DNA of 64,000 nt, from NCBI GenBank assembly GCA_021234155.1, contig JAJEKV010000001.1, positions 23,549,189 to 23,613,188 of the forward strand, given 5' to 3'. The translations under genes were made by a program, and so were the position numbers. Below are positions 49,801-60,346 of the stretch, piece after piece; position 1 is the first letter of the stretch; the number at the start of each line of letters is the position of its first letter. The notes beneath the pieces were generated by a model. It searched no databases, was not told where the DNA came from, and worked only from the letters and a program-made list of their open reading frames with translations. This DNA comes from Isoetes taiwanensis. Taxonomy: Eukaryota > Streptophyta > Lycopodiopsida > Isoetales > Isoetaceae.

Positions 49801-50286
49801 TTCTTCAAAAAACTCCTTTCAAGATTGGGTTTTAAGAGATATAAAATATGCAAGGTCCATGGAGGCCAATGCACAGGGAAGACCACTTTATGCCTTGTTG
49901 AAGCAGGAGCTGTTCCAGGACTCATAACCTTGATTGGAGATGCTGACTTCAGAGTTGCAGAGCACGCTGTAGAAGCTTTATTAACGTTAGTCCAGACTGG
50001 AAAAGGTGGGGTTGACTATCTCGTAAAAAATGGTATACTCAAACCAGTGATAGCACTGGTGGGGAAGACACCAAGTTCTAGTGAGAAGGCTGTCAAAGTG
50101 CTGGAAAGAATATTTAAATTTAAAAATTACCGAGACGATAAATACTCTAAAGCTGCAAGATCAGGTCTCACTTCCACAATGACAACTGGAACCATAGAAG
50201 CAAAAAAAGCTGCTGCCACTGCATTGATGCACCTTGGGCTAATGCCCCGGGGTTCCACGTATACAGGGGAAGCGTCCTTGGATTGA
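46842..50286 (+). CDS. U-box/ARM-repeat E3 ubiquitin ligase (PUB43/44-like)
   Basis: Exons 46842-48026, 48434-48737 and 48824-50286, with GT-AG introns of 407 and 86 bp and phases 0 and 1. The product is 983 aa. Residues 1-240 form a helical U-box N-terminal domain (start MSKPLQRVQRILELIDEIKK). Residues about 245-315 are the U-box: PASFFCPITGQVMQEPVL, GYTYEKNAIKEWF and HRTCPDTG, with the hydrophobic E2-binding residues intact. From about 330 to the end run armadillo repeats (V..LL..L..G motifs such as GVVPPLLDCLQNGSSNCRLA). U-box proteins transfer ubiquitin from an E2 to substrates held by the ARM domain; the PUB43/44 group includes SAUL1, a cell-death and senescence regulator at the plasma membrane. 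A basic loop near residue 830 (FKKLLSRLGFKRYKICKVHG) is also seen in that group. The subgroup assignment is less certain than the family. No damage is seen. Confidence 0.9.
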
Positions 50287-51359
50287 TGCATGGCTTCTCT
50301 AAGTATATGGCTACTATATTATTACTGTATGAACATGAGTCAAATTTCTTCTATGGCTAAAGACGAATACATTTAACCCTTGGGAACATAAAATATCTTA
50401 TGACCGGTTCACAATTCCCCCTTAATTCCCCTCTAACGTTTATAACTGTTGATTTCTTCTCCGCAACTTAATTCTAGAGAAGTCAGTCCTCTAAAGGTAA
50501 GTGACACGATTAAATGAGCTCAAGAAACTGACAATAGGTATGGCAGCATAAGGCAAGGAATTCCAATTCTCAATGCTTGGATCTTGTTGCTGCTAAGAAG
50601 AAACTTTCTGCCCTAAGAGGCTAAATTTTACTATCTAAGCATAGTTCATGTATTCAACGAGTGAACATCTATAAACAACAGTACTTTACTTTATAAATGA
50701 AGGTACCAGTTTGAAATCTAAAGTTTATTAAATACAACTTGGAACGAATGTCTTGAAAATTCAGCAAAGAGATGGAAGGGCTTTGCGTTCTTCTCTAATA
50801 CTGCACTCCAGTCCAAATTCAGTTTCTAACTTCCATCAAGAATTCATAATAAACGTACAATGAATTTGTTGGCCAGGTGTTTTTGTCCACTAGGCAATAA
50901 CTATGTCAATCTAAGGGTAAGCAGTTATTGTTCTTAACCTGCAATTGTGGCGTTTTCATTTTAAATAGAAATATGAAATTCGGTTTGAATTTGACATGCA
51001 CTGCTGTTGGTCAAAATCATTGGCCGTTTGGTAAAGTGGCAACTATTCCTTGATAGTACAAAGGAATAATGGTTTTTCAAATATGTGATAAGCAGTAATC
51101 AGATTGATATGACTCCAGAGGCTGATCAACAATATGCTCGGACTTAGTAAAGCATATCCTTGGATTAGTAAAGCATATGCCCGAGGGCATATTAAGACAA
51201 ATTAAAGAATGGAAGACTGGACCCATTTGAGGACAAAAAAGTTTTGTCTGTTTGCATCATTTCCAAGGGAATCGTCCTACACTACTTTGTGTAGAAAAAT
51301 GCACTACTTTGAGGTTAGATATAAACCCAAGGGAAGCTGCAGAGGCCACAACTGGATCG
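50287..51359. other. Intergenic region
   Basis: 3' flank of the U-box gene, then AT-rich DNA with no frame of note. A short direct repeat AGTAAAGCATAT occurs at about 51146 and 51167. Confidence 0.45.
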
Positions 51360-51935
51360 ATGGCTTCAATAGTAGAAAAATTTTCAAAATTCCATGTGGG
51401 TCGCAACAAAAAAACGGAGAATGAGAAGAAGGCCAATTCTAAAGCTGATTATGAGGCCAATCTGAAAGGGATTGAAGAGAAGACTGCTGTGAAGGTGAAG
51501 CACAAGGTTAATGATGAGAAGGTGGCCATTGAAAAGGCAAAAATGAACAGGCAGAATGTGCAGCAAAAAACAAAAAAACAGGGAGAAGATGGGTACTTAC
51601 ATGCTGAAAAAACGTCTCATTCAAGCTTGAATGGAAAAACAGGGCGCCCATGGGGTGGTTCGTGCGGAGGCGGTGAAGGCGGCCTCTTGAACAAGCTCAA
51701 GAAAAAAAAGGATGGCCGTAGCCACCGGAATGGATGCATCGGTTCAAAAAATAGTGATTCCAGCAGCAGCGATGATGAACATCATCACCATGACTATGGA
51801 CAAATCAGTCTCCGACATCTTTATTATCCAGAACTCAAACCAATGTCGGATTGGAAGCTTCTTTATCCAGAATTCACACCGGCTGCGGATCAAGCAGCTG
51901 CAATAGAGTTGGAGAGATTACATCGTGATGGCTGA
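51360..51935 (+). CDS. Hydrophilic LEA/dehydrin-like protein (tentative)
   Basis: A 191-aa frame without introns, very rich in Lys, Glu, Asn and Gly. Starting at MASIVEKFSKFHVGRNKK it has a Lys/Glu/Asn helical half. A Gly-rich patch with GGLLNKLKKKKDGRSHRNG follows, faintly like a dehydrin K-segment. Next comes a Ser/Asp/His stretch (NSDSSSSDDEHHHHDYG) like the dehydrin S-segment plus a metal-binding His run. The C-terminus repeats LYYPELKPM.DWKLLYPEFTP. Only one Cys and no transmembrane segment. An in-frame Met at 51252 would add 36 residues of different composition, so I prefer the later start. Proteins of this type protect cells from drying, but the match is by composition only. It could be another low-complexity nuclear or stress protein. 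Confidence 0.5.
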   Translation: MASIVEKFSKFHVGRNKKTENEKKANSKADYEANLKGIEEKTAVKVKHKVNDEKVAIEKAKMNRQNVQQKTKKQGEDGYLHAEKTSHSSLNGKTGRPWGGSCGGGEGGLLNKLKKKKDGRSHRNGCIGSKNSDSSSSDDEHHHHDYGQISLRHLYYPELKPMSDWKLLYPEFTPAADQAAAIELERLHRDG

Positions 51936-52831
51936 GGTGAACACCATCACCATGAAGAGCATACTTTGTCCATACTGTGGTATTCTGTTTGCCTTTAATA
52001 AGTTCTGCCTTGTATTTTGTCTCTCGTATAAGTTGAATATCAATATCCAAATTTGTGCCTATCTCTTTATTCACAATTATGTTCTGCAATCGTTGAGGGG
52101 TATTGGTATAGCAAAAGCGTACTTAGCTGATGTTAGAAAATGGGTTTTGGTGTTTGCATGGTCACAATAAGGTTTTTCGTATAATTTCTTTCTAAAGAAG
52201 CTACTAGTTTCTTTCTATGGAAGCGGCAGAGTAGGGCGGCGTGCCGTGGAGAGAGATGTTTTCCAGACGGCATTCCAGAGATGTTTTCCGAACGGATCCT
52301 GGAGATCTTTTGTAGCAAGCGGATGCTTTGGTCGATGTCCTCGATGTTTGCAGCAGCCGGCTGTTTTGCAGGGCAGGGTAGGCCAGGGCCGGATGCTTGA
52401 AATGCTCAGAGTTCCGGCTGGAGATGCTTTGGCTATGGAAGGTTTTCCTTCTGCTTGGTAAGCCCCAACCCCTGTATCTTGCCTCCTTTATTTTAGGAAA
52501 TCAGTGGGCATGGAATCCCTCTTCATGTGTGTCGGCAGCCATCATTGCGTTGCATCGCATCTTCAAGCAGGGCCTATACAAGCAGATGCTCAGATGGCGG
52601 ATGATGGTAGTAGATGCTTAAATAAGATTCAAGCTAAGATCTTATTATTTTTCATTCTACCTGCTTGCTGCATGCTCTTGCCCATTCCTTAATGGCCATA
52701 TGAAGCATTTTGGGACCGATTGACATCGGTGGGGTTCAAATCCCCATGCTTCATCTTCTGTGATTTCATTGCCTGCTGTAACAGGTTGCACATGACAGGT
52801 TTGTGGCAGTTTTGAGTGTTCTGTCTATTAT
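51936..52831. other. Intergenic region
   Basis: A GC-richer stretch at 52200-52460 has repeated GGATGCTTTGG- and AGATGTTTTCC-like words. No gene is recognised apart from the tRNA-like fold below. Confidence 0.4.
52701..52753 (+). other. tRNA-like fold lacking a D arm
   Basis: TGAAGCAT and ATGCTTCA can form an 8-bp acceptor-like stem, ACCGA/TCGGT an anticodon-like stem, and GGGGTTCAAATCCCC a T arm with a perfect B-box (GGTTCAAATCC). Only 53 bases long and without a D arm or A-box, it cannot be a normal tRNA. It may be a degenerate tRNA or a SINE-like remnant, or chance. Confidence 0.25.
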
Positions 52832-52909
52832 CTTCTTATCGTGATACGAAGATAAGTTCAATTCTCAAAACCAGCAAGCAACTCACAAGGAGAGAGAAAC
52901 TGAAAGAAA

Positions 52910-53110
52910 AGCCCCATCTGGGTGACTCCACTAAATAATACAATGTACAACAATGCTAAGAAAAGCCCCATCTGACTAAATAATACAATGTACAACAATG
53001 CTGATCTGGGTGTCTCCACTAAATAATACAATGTACAACAGTGCTGATGGGTGTCTCCACTAAATAATACAATGTACAACAATGCTGATGCACAACAATG
53101 CTGATCACTA
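52910..53110. repeat. Short tandem repeats inside U1
   Basis: The word CTAAATAATACAATGTACAA recurs four times with GGGTGTCTCCA or a variant between copies, at spacings of about 40-60 bp. U2 has a single copy of this word, so U1 expanded it. Confidence 0.85.
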
Positions 53111-53440
53111 AGCAAGCTAGTGAAACCATTATGGCCGGGATTAAAAAACCTCGCCCTTTCGGGTTTTCGAGGAAAAACCCTGACAATAATGGGATCACTA
53201 ACCAATGCTAGGTCCAAAAACATAATAGATCTTGTACCCTCATGCTGACTAGCCTTATTGGGTGAAAATACATTACAGCAATGAAGTTGCCAAAGAAGAA
53301 ACATGTTTGAATTGTCTTCTCCATAGACAACGGCCCCAACCAGGCACTAGGCCTCCAACTAGGCACTAGGCCACAACAAAAGTCACAATGCTCAAGCTCA
53401 AGAGCCACAGTGCCACAATAATAGCCACACAAGGTCACAC

Positions 53441-53600
53441 AAAGAGCCACACATTAGCCATCATGCTAATGCTGCTCAACTCAAGGCCACCATGCCACAA
53501 AAGGCCACACAATAGCCACCATGCTAATGCTGCCCAACTCAAGGCCACCATGCCACAAAGAGCCACACATTAGCCATCATGCTAATGCTGCCCAAGCCAC
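53441..53600. repeat. Minisatellite, unit of about 59 bp, about three copies
   Basis: Units contain AGCCACACATTAGCCATCAT, GCTAATGCTGC and CAACTCAAGGCCACCATGCC. Unit lengths differ by a few bases. Confidence 0.85.
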
Positions 53601-53993
53601 AATGCTCCTCTACAGTCTGCACAACAGAGAAATCCAACAAGAGTACAGGATTAATGGAAAAACAAATGTCGAGAAGGTTTGGAGGAAGAAAAGGCGAGAG
53701 TGAAAGCTAAGATCAAAAGAATGATAGCGATCAGAGAGCATGAGGGCCTTACCACGACCATACCTAAAACAACGCATAACCACCAAGGTAAGGAACATAT
53801 TAAAAAGACGAGTAAAAGAGCAAGGTGTGGGGTGGGTGGGTGGGCAAGTAGGCTAAAGGGAGAGTCGGCAAGAGGAGAACACAGATGAGCTGATGAAGAT
53901 GAAGAGGGAAGAAAGGGCATATGAAGGAGAGGCATCGTAACTACCAAGTGAGCCTAACTAACTATTGGCAATGGTTTCGAGAATTACACTTAT

Positions 53994-56900
53994 CTTCTTA
54001 TCGTGATACGAAGATAAGTTCAATTCTCAAAACCAGCAAGCAACTCACAAGGAGAGAGAAACTGAAAGAAAAGCCCCATCTGGGTGTCTCCACTAAATAA
54101 TACAATGTACAACAATGCTGAAAAACAGAGGCAGAAAGTCTAGGGGCTTAGGGATTGAAGAGCTCTAACCCACGGCATGAGGTACTAGTAATTGTTGAAA
54201 AGGAAAACCATTGTTGCAAGGCTGGAAAAGCATAATTCTACAGGAATATTGAAGACAAATGCCATACTTGACAACACCTCATCATAGTAGTGGTAAAAGC
54301 TACATAATCACCAGCTCTAAGAATGAGGCCAAGCAAGCCAATAGCCCTTCCATATATATCAACAAATCTACAAAGGCACCAAAGCTAGTAAACGGATCTC
54401 CATTTCAAGCAACTCATCATCACCATCCATGGCATTCCCAGAGAATCTCAAAATATCAGTCAGGCTTTTAAAATTCAGCTAGGGACCAAACAGGCAATAA
54501 CACCTCAAAACCTCATCAAATCTGATGGTATCATAGCTATGGACCTCCTACAAATCAAATAACTCATTAACACCATGCATGGCATTCCAAAAGCATCCTA
54601 AATTCTTGAACAAAATGTCTACAAATAGCAAGGAAAGTCTATGTATTCAATATCATAAATTGCAAAGCAAATGCGAGAAAAGGGTAACGTGGAAGGACAA
54701 TAAACATATATCGACTTTATGAAAAACCTAGCCATACTGCTTATACATCCACAAAATGCCCAAGTGTCGTGCATAAAACAGAGGAGGAAAGGAGTTAAAA
54801 AACAAGCTGTTTGAGCAAGATATCAAAGGACTACATGGGAGAACAACGAGGCAAGAGTAATGGCGTCAAATAACATTATTACAATTTAATCAAATGTTAT
54901 GCATCAGAAGGCAGATCTGAAAGGGAAGGTGTCAAGTAATCTCCATAATATCAGCAAATTCTGACAATGTTCCTCAAACAAGTCTACAAACTCAAAACTT
55001 CTCACTACACAATTTTGAAATGGCAAGATGGGAGAGACAACATAGTAAAAACATGGAAGACTTAAATAATGGAATGGTCTATCACAAGTTAAATAGAATT
55101 TGAGGACGTTGGAAGGATATGTCTAAAGGGCAGGTATCCAAGACGTGTCGGGAAATAAGTATAATCCACATAACATCCATATCACCCAACTCGCATAATG
55201 ACAGAAACTATCCACAAACTCTAGGCACTTAACTCCATCGAATGAAGCATGAAGCTTTTAGAGCCAATAATGACTTACAGTAACAGATCAAATTGGACTA
55301 TAGTTAGCCATTTTTATTTGTCAACCTAACAAGTCACACCACTGTCTAAGCATGACTAAAATATGAACCATCCATTCCTTCCATTTCTCGTAGGTAAAAC
55401 TAGACGAAATGAGATGGCTTAATTGGACAAAATATACTATTAATTAAGAGAACTAGACTATGCCACCATGATCTTAAAGTCGAATTCAGATATCTACCCT
55501 TCTGAGAGGCCATGGTAAAAGGCATGATAATTGGTCAACGGTCGGATTAACAAATGCAAAGAGATAAAATTCGATATAAGCGAACCATACAAAATTAATA
55601 CATCCATCGTTCAAAGCTAGAACTTCCACTATAACAAGATCAATAATTGTCCTATAAATTGGAAAAGAAACAAGGAGATTCTATTCTAAGGCAAGTGCAC
55701 ATTTGTTGAAGAGCAGATTGGTTAATATCCAATGTGACAAGGCATAAGATATTGATTTACCAAAGTAAGCATCAAACATGACAAGGTTCCAGCAAACGAT
55801 TCAACACAAATTCATCACCTGTCCAGTACAATGAAGGTTACTACTCCAAACAAGTCTATAATATCCAACACAAATTCCATCACCACTTCAGTGATTCAGT
55901 CCTTGCACACCAGGATTGAATAGAAGATTACTAGTATCATAATGACAACAAGATTGCTTAGATGATCTCATCTATCCCAACCATGAAGCATGCCACAGCC
56001 GAGCAACAAGGAATACCGTGGCAGAGGCAAGGTACACCTACCAAAGAATGTAAAGAAATTATTATAGAGAAGGAAAAGAGGATAATTTGCTTATCTGAAT
56101 ACTTAGTGAATACTGCCTCCAGAACTTGCCGCTAATTCTACTCAACACACAAAGCATGAGACTTATGAGGAACACCTCCAATACTTTCAGGAACTAGATG
56201 CCGGAGTGCGCATGAAAAGCTGGTATCCAAATCTGCGGCTGATGCGCGCATTGGCGTTGCCACTCATGCCACATACATTATAATCCCTGTCAAAAACTTG
56301 TCCAGATTGGAGAAACGACTTGAACACCAGGTCTGCTCTTGGTAATCCTGCATACACTTGTTGATCATCATGGTCCATGCCAAAACTAATGCAAAATAGT
56401 CAAGACTTCCAACCGTGGATGGGTACCAAACCGCCGAAAGTGAACAAATGGCCTGCACTAAGAACACAAATAAAGGCGTCTACACAAGAAGAAACATTGG
56501 TCATATCAAACTTAAATCACAGGCTCACTCAACCCCTCGAGAAGTCCAAGAAGAATTCTTGTCACAACAAGCTAAGAAACACTCTTCATAAATCACAAAT
56601 GTGCATAGGAAATAAAGGAGAAGACCAATCATAGCTTGACAATGCAACAAAGCAAGAAGAAGAAACTCGTAAGAATGAAAGAAGGCGAGAAATGGATTGA
56701 ATAGAAAGAGAAAATCTTAAGAATGAGAACTGGAAAAGAATGCTTATCTGGAAATAGGTCGTATGTCAGCATTAACTCTGTTTTCCTTGGGTCTTTGTTT
56801 TCCTTGGGTAAAAGCAGGGCTATTTCTGTTCCCTGGCTTGGTTAGTAACACACATACTGCCGCTACCAGCTCCATTTTTATTTGCTCCCTGCATCTATTT

Positions 56901-57778
56901 AAGAATCGTCATCCCTTTGATCCTACATTCTTTGTTGGAAGATCACTCTGGGACAGAGCGCCGGGCTTCCTAACAGTCGTATGCTCATTTTTATAGCCAC
57001 ATAACATGGTTTCTTTGGCATTTCAAAGCAACATGCCGCCATATCTAAGCACTGGCATCGTGTGAATGCCTAAGAGCAACCCAGTGCTATGCAAAACAGT
57101 CCAGGCCATGCTTTATTAGGGCCACGAAATCCCGATTCTCTGCAAATCATCTCTTGCACTCCCAACAACAAATATCTGCCAGAAAATACGTAAGCAGCAT
57201 CCGACAGTACCTAGATTTCTCAATAGACTAGTTCAGATCCGGCAATTTCCTGTTAAGGGCGTTTGGATGACGGAAAGCAGAACGGAGAAGAATCGATTGA
57301 CGGTTTCTGGTTGGGAAATCCGCAGAGCAAAGGCCCAAACAAATAGCGTAGCGCCCAAACAAAAATAGGTTCTACAGAATGCCCAAGAGCTTGATGCCGT
57401 TTGCACTTCTTGCTGGGAAAACCGCAAAAATAAACGCCCAAAATAAGAATGGGTTCCACAAAATGCCCGAAATCTGTGTGCCGACCAGAAGACACTGCAA
57501 CCCTAAATAGCAGATGGCGAACTACCCGAAGCCGTGTAAACTTCAAACTTGAGATGGACAAGGCAACCACAAGAAAACCTGAAAGGTAGAGCAGAAGCAG
57601 CATCTCAAAAGAGAAGCAAAGACCAAAAGCAAGTAGGCTAAAGGGAGAGTCGGCAAGAGGAGAACACAGATGAGCTGATGAAGATGAAGAGGGAAGAAAG
57701 GGCATATGAAGGAGAGGCATCGTAACTACCAAGTGAGCCTAACTAACTATTGGCAATGGTTTCGAGAATTACACTTAT
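53994..57778. repeat. Terminal-repeat unit U2 (3.8 kb), head-to-tail with U1
   Basis: Starts with the same 20 bases as U1 (CTTCTTATCGTGATACGAAG) exactly where U1 ends, and finishes with the same 150 bases as the end of U1. The interior is A-rich, low in coding signal, and has no transposase or reverse transcriptase I can recognise. U1 looks like a short, internally deleted or rearranged sister of U2. The mechanism (tandem transposition, unequal exchange or rolling-circle) is not settled by the sequence. Confidence 0.65.
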
Positions 57779-59425
57779 GTGCATGAAGAATGTTCTTACA
57801 GCCCCAATGTGATGAACAGATCCGAGCATTTCTATGTCTTTCAGGTTCGTGATTATCATTTGTGGCAGCTATCTGGATCTCCTTGTGACATAGATTCATG
57901 ATATGCTGTTGTGATATGCTGTTGGCGATATGCTGCTGGGTGCTGCAGTGCAGCCTCCCTCTATTCCAATCTGTTCTCACATGTTTTTTTGTGTTAGAAG
58001 CGGACGGTGTCTTGCAGACAGCCCTAGTGTTGAACAGGCATGGAGTTCCTCTAATCTGTGAACAATGCATGTATGGTTGGTGTTAAATACTCTGTATGTA
58101 CTTGCTTGACTTCATGAGAATACATCTCAATTCACCTTTGGGTGACGTGGATATTGGGGTTTGACCCCATCTTATTTTTTGATGGACGGTTGTGCTTCCT
58201 GGGTTTTGGATATTCTTGGGAATATGCCTTGCATCAAGGGTGTGTTGTTCAGAACCACTGCTGTTGTAAGTTCATAAAAGAATAACGCCCATATCAAATG
58301 ATGGCCAAGTGAGATTCTCATTTCTCTGCCTCAAAGCATAATAATATTAAAATTAAGTTTCAGAGTTGCAATAAACTTGCTCAATGTATATGAGGTTTCT
58401 CAAAAAGATAAAATAAAACAGAATAGATTTTGTAGCATCCAGGAAAACCAAGAGATCGTGGGAAAGGGTTCTCCAAGGCCGTAATTGTTAGAAAGTTTTT
58501 GAACAACTGTATCAACTAGCATGATGGTCATTAGCAGGGCTTGCCTAACCGGAGGTGCACCATTTCGTGCAATTCTAAGGAGTCCACGTCAACACGCATG
58601 TTAGCACACCCATGTCAGCACACTCAAATCATGCTCTTCCAAATTGTGCTCTTCTTGAAGATCCACGGGATGCCAGATTAGGTCCACGTACCATGGCAAA
58701 GCCTAGTCGCCTTTGCATCTAAACCCTTGTTAGAAGGATTCTGCTTTGCGTTTGTTACTTTGGCAAGGCAGCTTAAAAGCTCCTCCAGGTACCGGAATCT
58801 ATAGAGGCACCTCGGCCAACAAATTCTGGTTATCATTCGCTTGTTTTGTGTTTATTGTCTACTATTTGCTATAATCTTTTGCCATTGTTTCTTATTCTTT
58901 ACTTTGTAGGTTTCTGGGCACATTTGGATAAAATATTCATGATGTTGATAAATATTGGGGGGCTAATGACCTTTTGGAGTTCATGGAACGTACTTTAAAA
59001 TGGCAACAAATAGCACCAACAGCACCGGATAACTCTTGATACATAAAATTAGTATAATAGAAACTTTGTCTTCCAATTACCCATGCTTCTGAGCTTCTGT
59101 AAGGCAGGCTTTGTTGTTGCAGCTTCATGGTTGGCTTCATCAAACACATGCCTTATATCATTTGGAAAGATCATGGTTGAACAGGGGAAAAACATCACAA
59201 CATCTGTTTGCATTCCTGTAATTGAGGATGGTGATATTGGATATCGCAATGCTTTCAATATTAAGAAGTAAAAAGCTATGTTGAGGCTGAATCTGCATGA
59301 ATTTTTATTGAAGATCAGGTGCTTATAACATGCATGTCACTTTTGTGTTGATGCAAAAACTCAGATTAGATTGCAAGTTCTACGTTCGATGTACTATTCG
59401 GCATGCATTATAACGGATGGAAATG
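57779..59425. other. No recognisable gene
   Basis: Only short frames. A LINE-tail-like piece lies at 58400-58440. The region around 58540-58700 has repeated CACGTCA/CATGTCAGCACAC words. Confidence 0.45.
58400..58445 (-). repeat. LINE 3'-end-like sequence
   Basis: On the minus strand this reads CTCTTGGTTTTCCTGGATGC, then TACAAAATCTATTCTG and an AT tail, like the pieces at 38455 and 63825. Confidence 0.35.
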
Positions 59426-59430
59426 AACAC
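59426..59430. repeat. Target-site duplication AACAC, left
   Basis: AACAC directly before the 3' LTR. The same five bases follow the 5' LTR at 63721-63725. Confidence 0.65.
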
Positions 59431-59780
59431 TGTTAAAGTGCTGAAAAGAAGCCAAGTCTGGCCATGAACCCCTTGGATTCCCCCCTTCTTGAGTCCATTA
59501 GACTCCCCACGCCAAACTTGTGTTGATCCCTCAGATTCATGCTGCAATATAGTGCAATTCCCAATCATTCCCAGAATGATTCTACTTAGTGTCCCGTGAG
59601 ATCTATGATCTCTTATATAGAGTACCAACTCTAGTGGCATGCCACCATGCATATGCATGCATGCATTTAATGCCACTTATCCCATAAACCTATAATCCTT
59701 AGATTTAATGGTCTTATATGACCTACGGCTCCAACATATGTATGTAACATATGTTATATGACCTAGAGCCTAACATAACA
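59431..59780 (-). repeat. 3' LTR
   Basis: In + orientation it begins TGTTAAAGTGCTGAAAAGAA and ends CCTAACATAACA. It aligns with 63399-63720 along its length (AGAAGCCAAGTCTGGC, ACTCTAGTGGCATGCC, AACATATGTATGTAACATAT). Purine-rich AAGAGCAAAGG on the minus strand lies just inside and is the likely polypurine tract. Confidence 0.8.
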
Positions 59781-59840
59781 TACCTTTGCTCTTCGAATCT
59801 TTGGTTCCCAGGAATCATGGAAATATGTGTATTTTGAAAC

Positions 59841-59990
59841 TCATTCCCTGGGTCACTCGGTGACCATGGTTTCACCATCTAGTCCATTTGGAATCCATTT
59901 CCTGGATCACCCCATGATACTAGTTTCGAACTCTAGTCCCTTTGGAAACAAGTTCCCTAGATCACCCTGGGATCATGGTTTCGTAGCTTA
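59841..59990. repeat. Short tandem repeat, period about 55 bp, inside the element
   Basis: Three diverged units with GGATCACCC...TGGTTTC and CTAGTCCMTTTGGAA. It lies between the 3' LTR and the chromodomain. Confidence 0.7.
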
Positions 59991-60106
59991 TTCTTTTGCG
60001 GACTTCCTACTTGCCATCCCTGATGCAAGTCTCTAATTCTTTACTTTTAGGTAATTGTCCTCATATTGGCTCCAATAATCCTTTTGTGGCCTCCACGGTT
60101 TTTGAG

Positions 60107-60346
60107 TCAGGTGAGAATTTGTTGCACGTACACTTCACTCTCCCATGTGGCCTTGGGAAGTGATTGATCTCGCCATAAGATCCAGTACTCTACAATATTC
60201 TTATTGCGCATCCTCCGAATGCGAGTGTCTAGAATCGCCTTACGAGTTACCTCAGAGCTAAGGGCTAGGACAATATTGCTTTCTTGAGTTGACTTATGTG
60301 GAATAGGGTACACTCCTAATCCATTCACAAGTTCTAACTCGATCAT
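60107..60346 (-). pseudogene. Chromodomain at the end of the Ty3/gypsy integrase
   Basis: The minus-strand frame includes RKAILDTRIRRMRNKNIVEY and WILWRDQSLPKATWESE, the chromodomain pattern (ILD.R...R....YLVKW.......TWE) at the polyprotein C-terminus. In chromoviruses this domain directs integration to heterochromatin. It is separated from other pol remnants by stops. Confidence 0.7.

Larger units (their letters stand above)
52832..53993. repeat. Terminal-repeat unit U1 (1.16 kb)
   Basis: Begins CTTCTTATCGTGATACGAAG then ATAAGTTCAATTCTCAAAACC, and ends GGTTTCGAGAATTACACTTAT. The last motif is the inverted form of the second (18 of 21 bases), so the unit has imperfect terminal inverted repeats. 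Its first 130 bases match the start of U2, and its last 150 (53844-53993) are identical to the end of U2. Inside are short tandem repeats at 52910-53110 and 53441-53600. A + strand frame at about 53521-53703 is repeat-derived. Confidence 0.7.
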
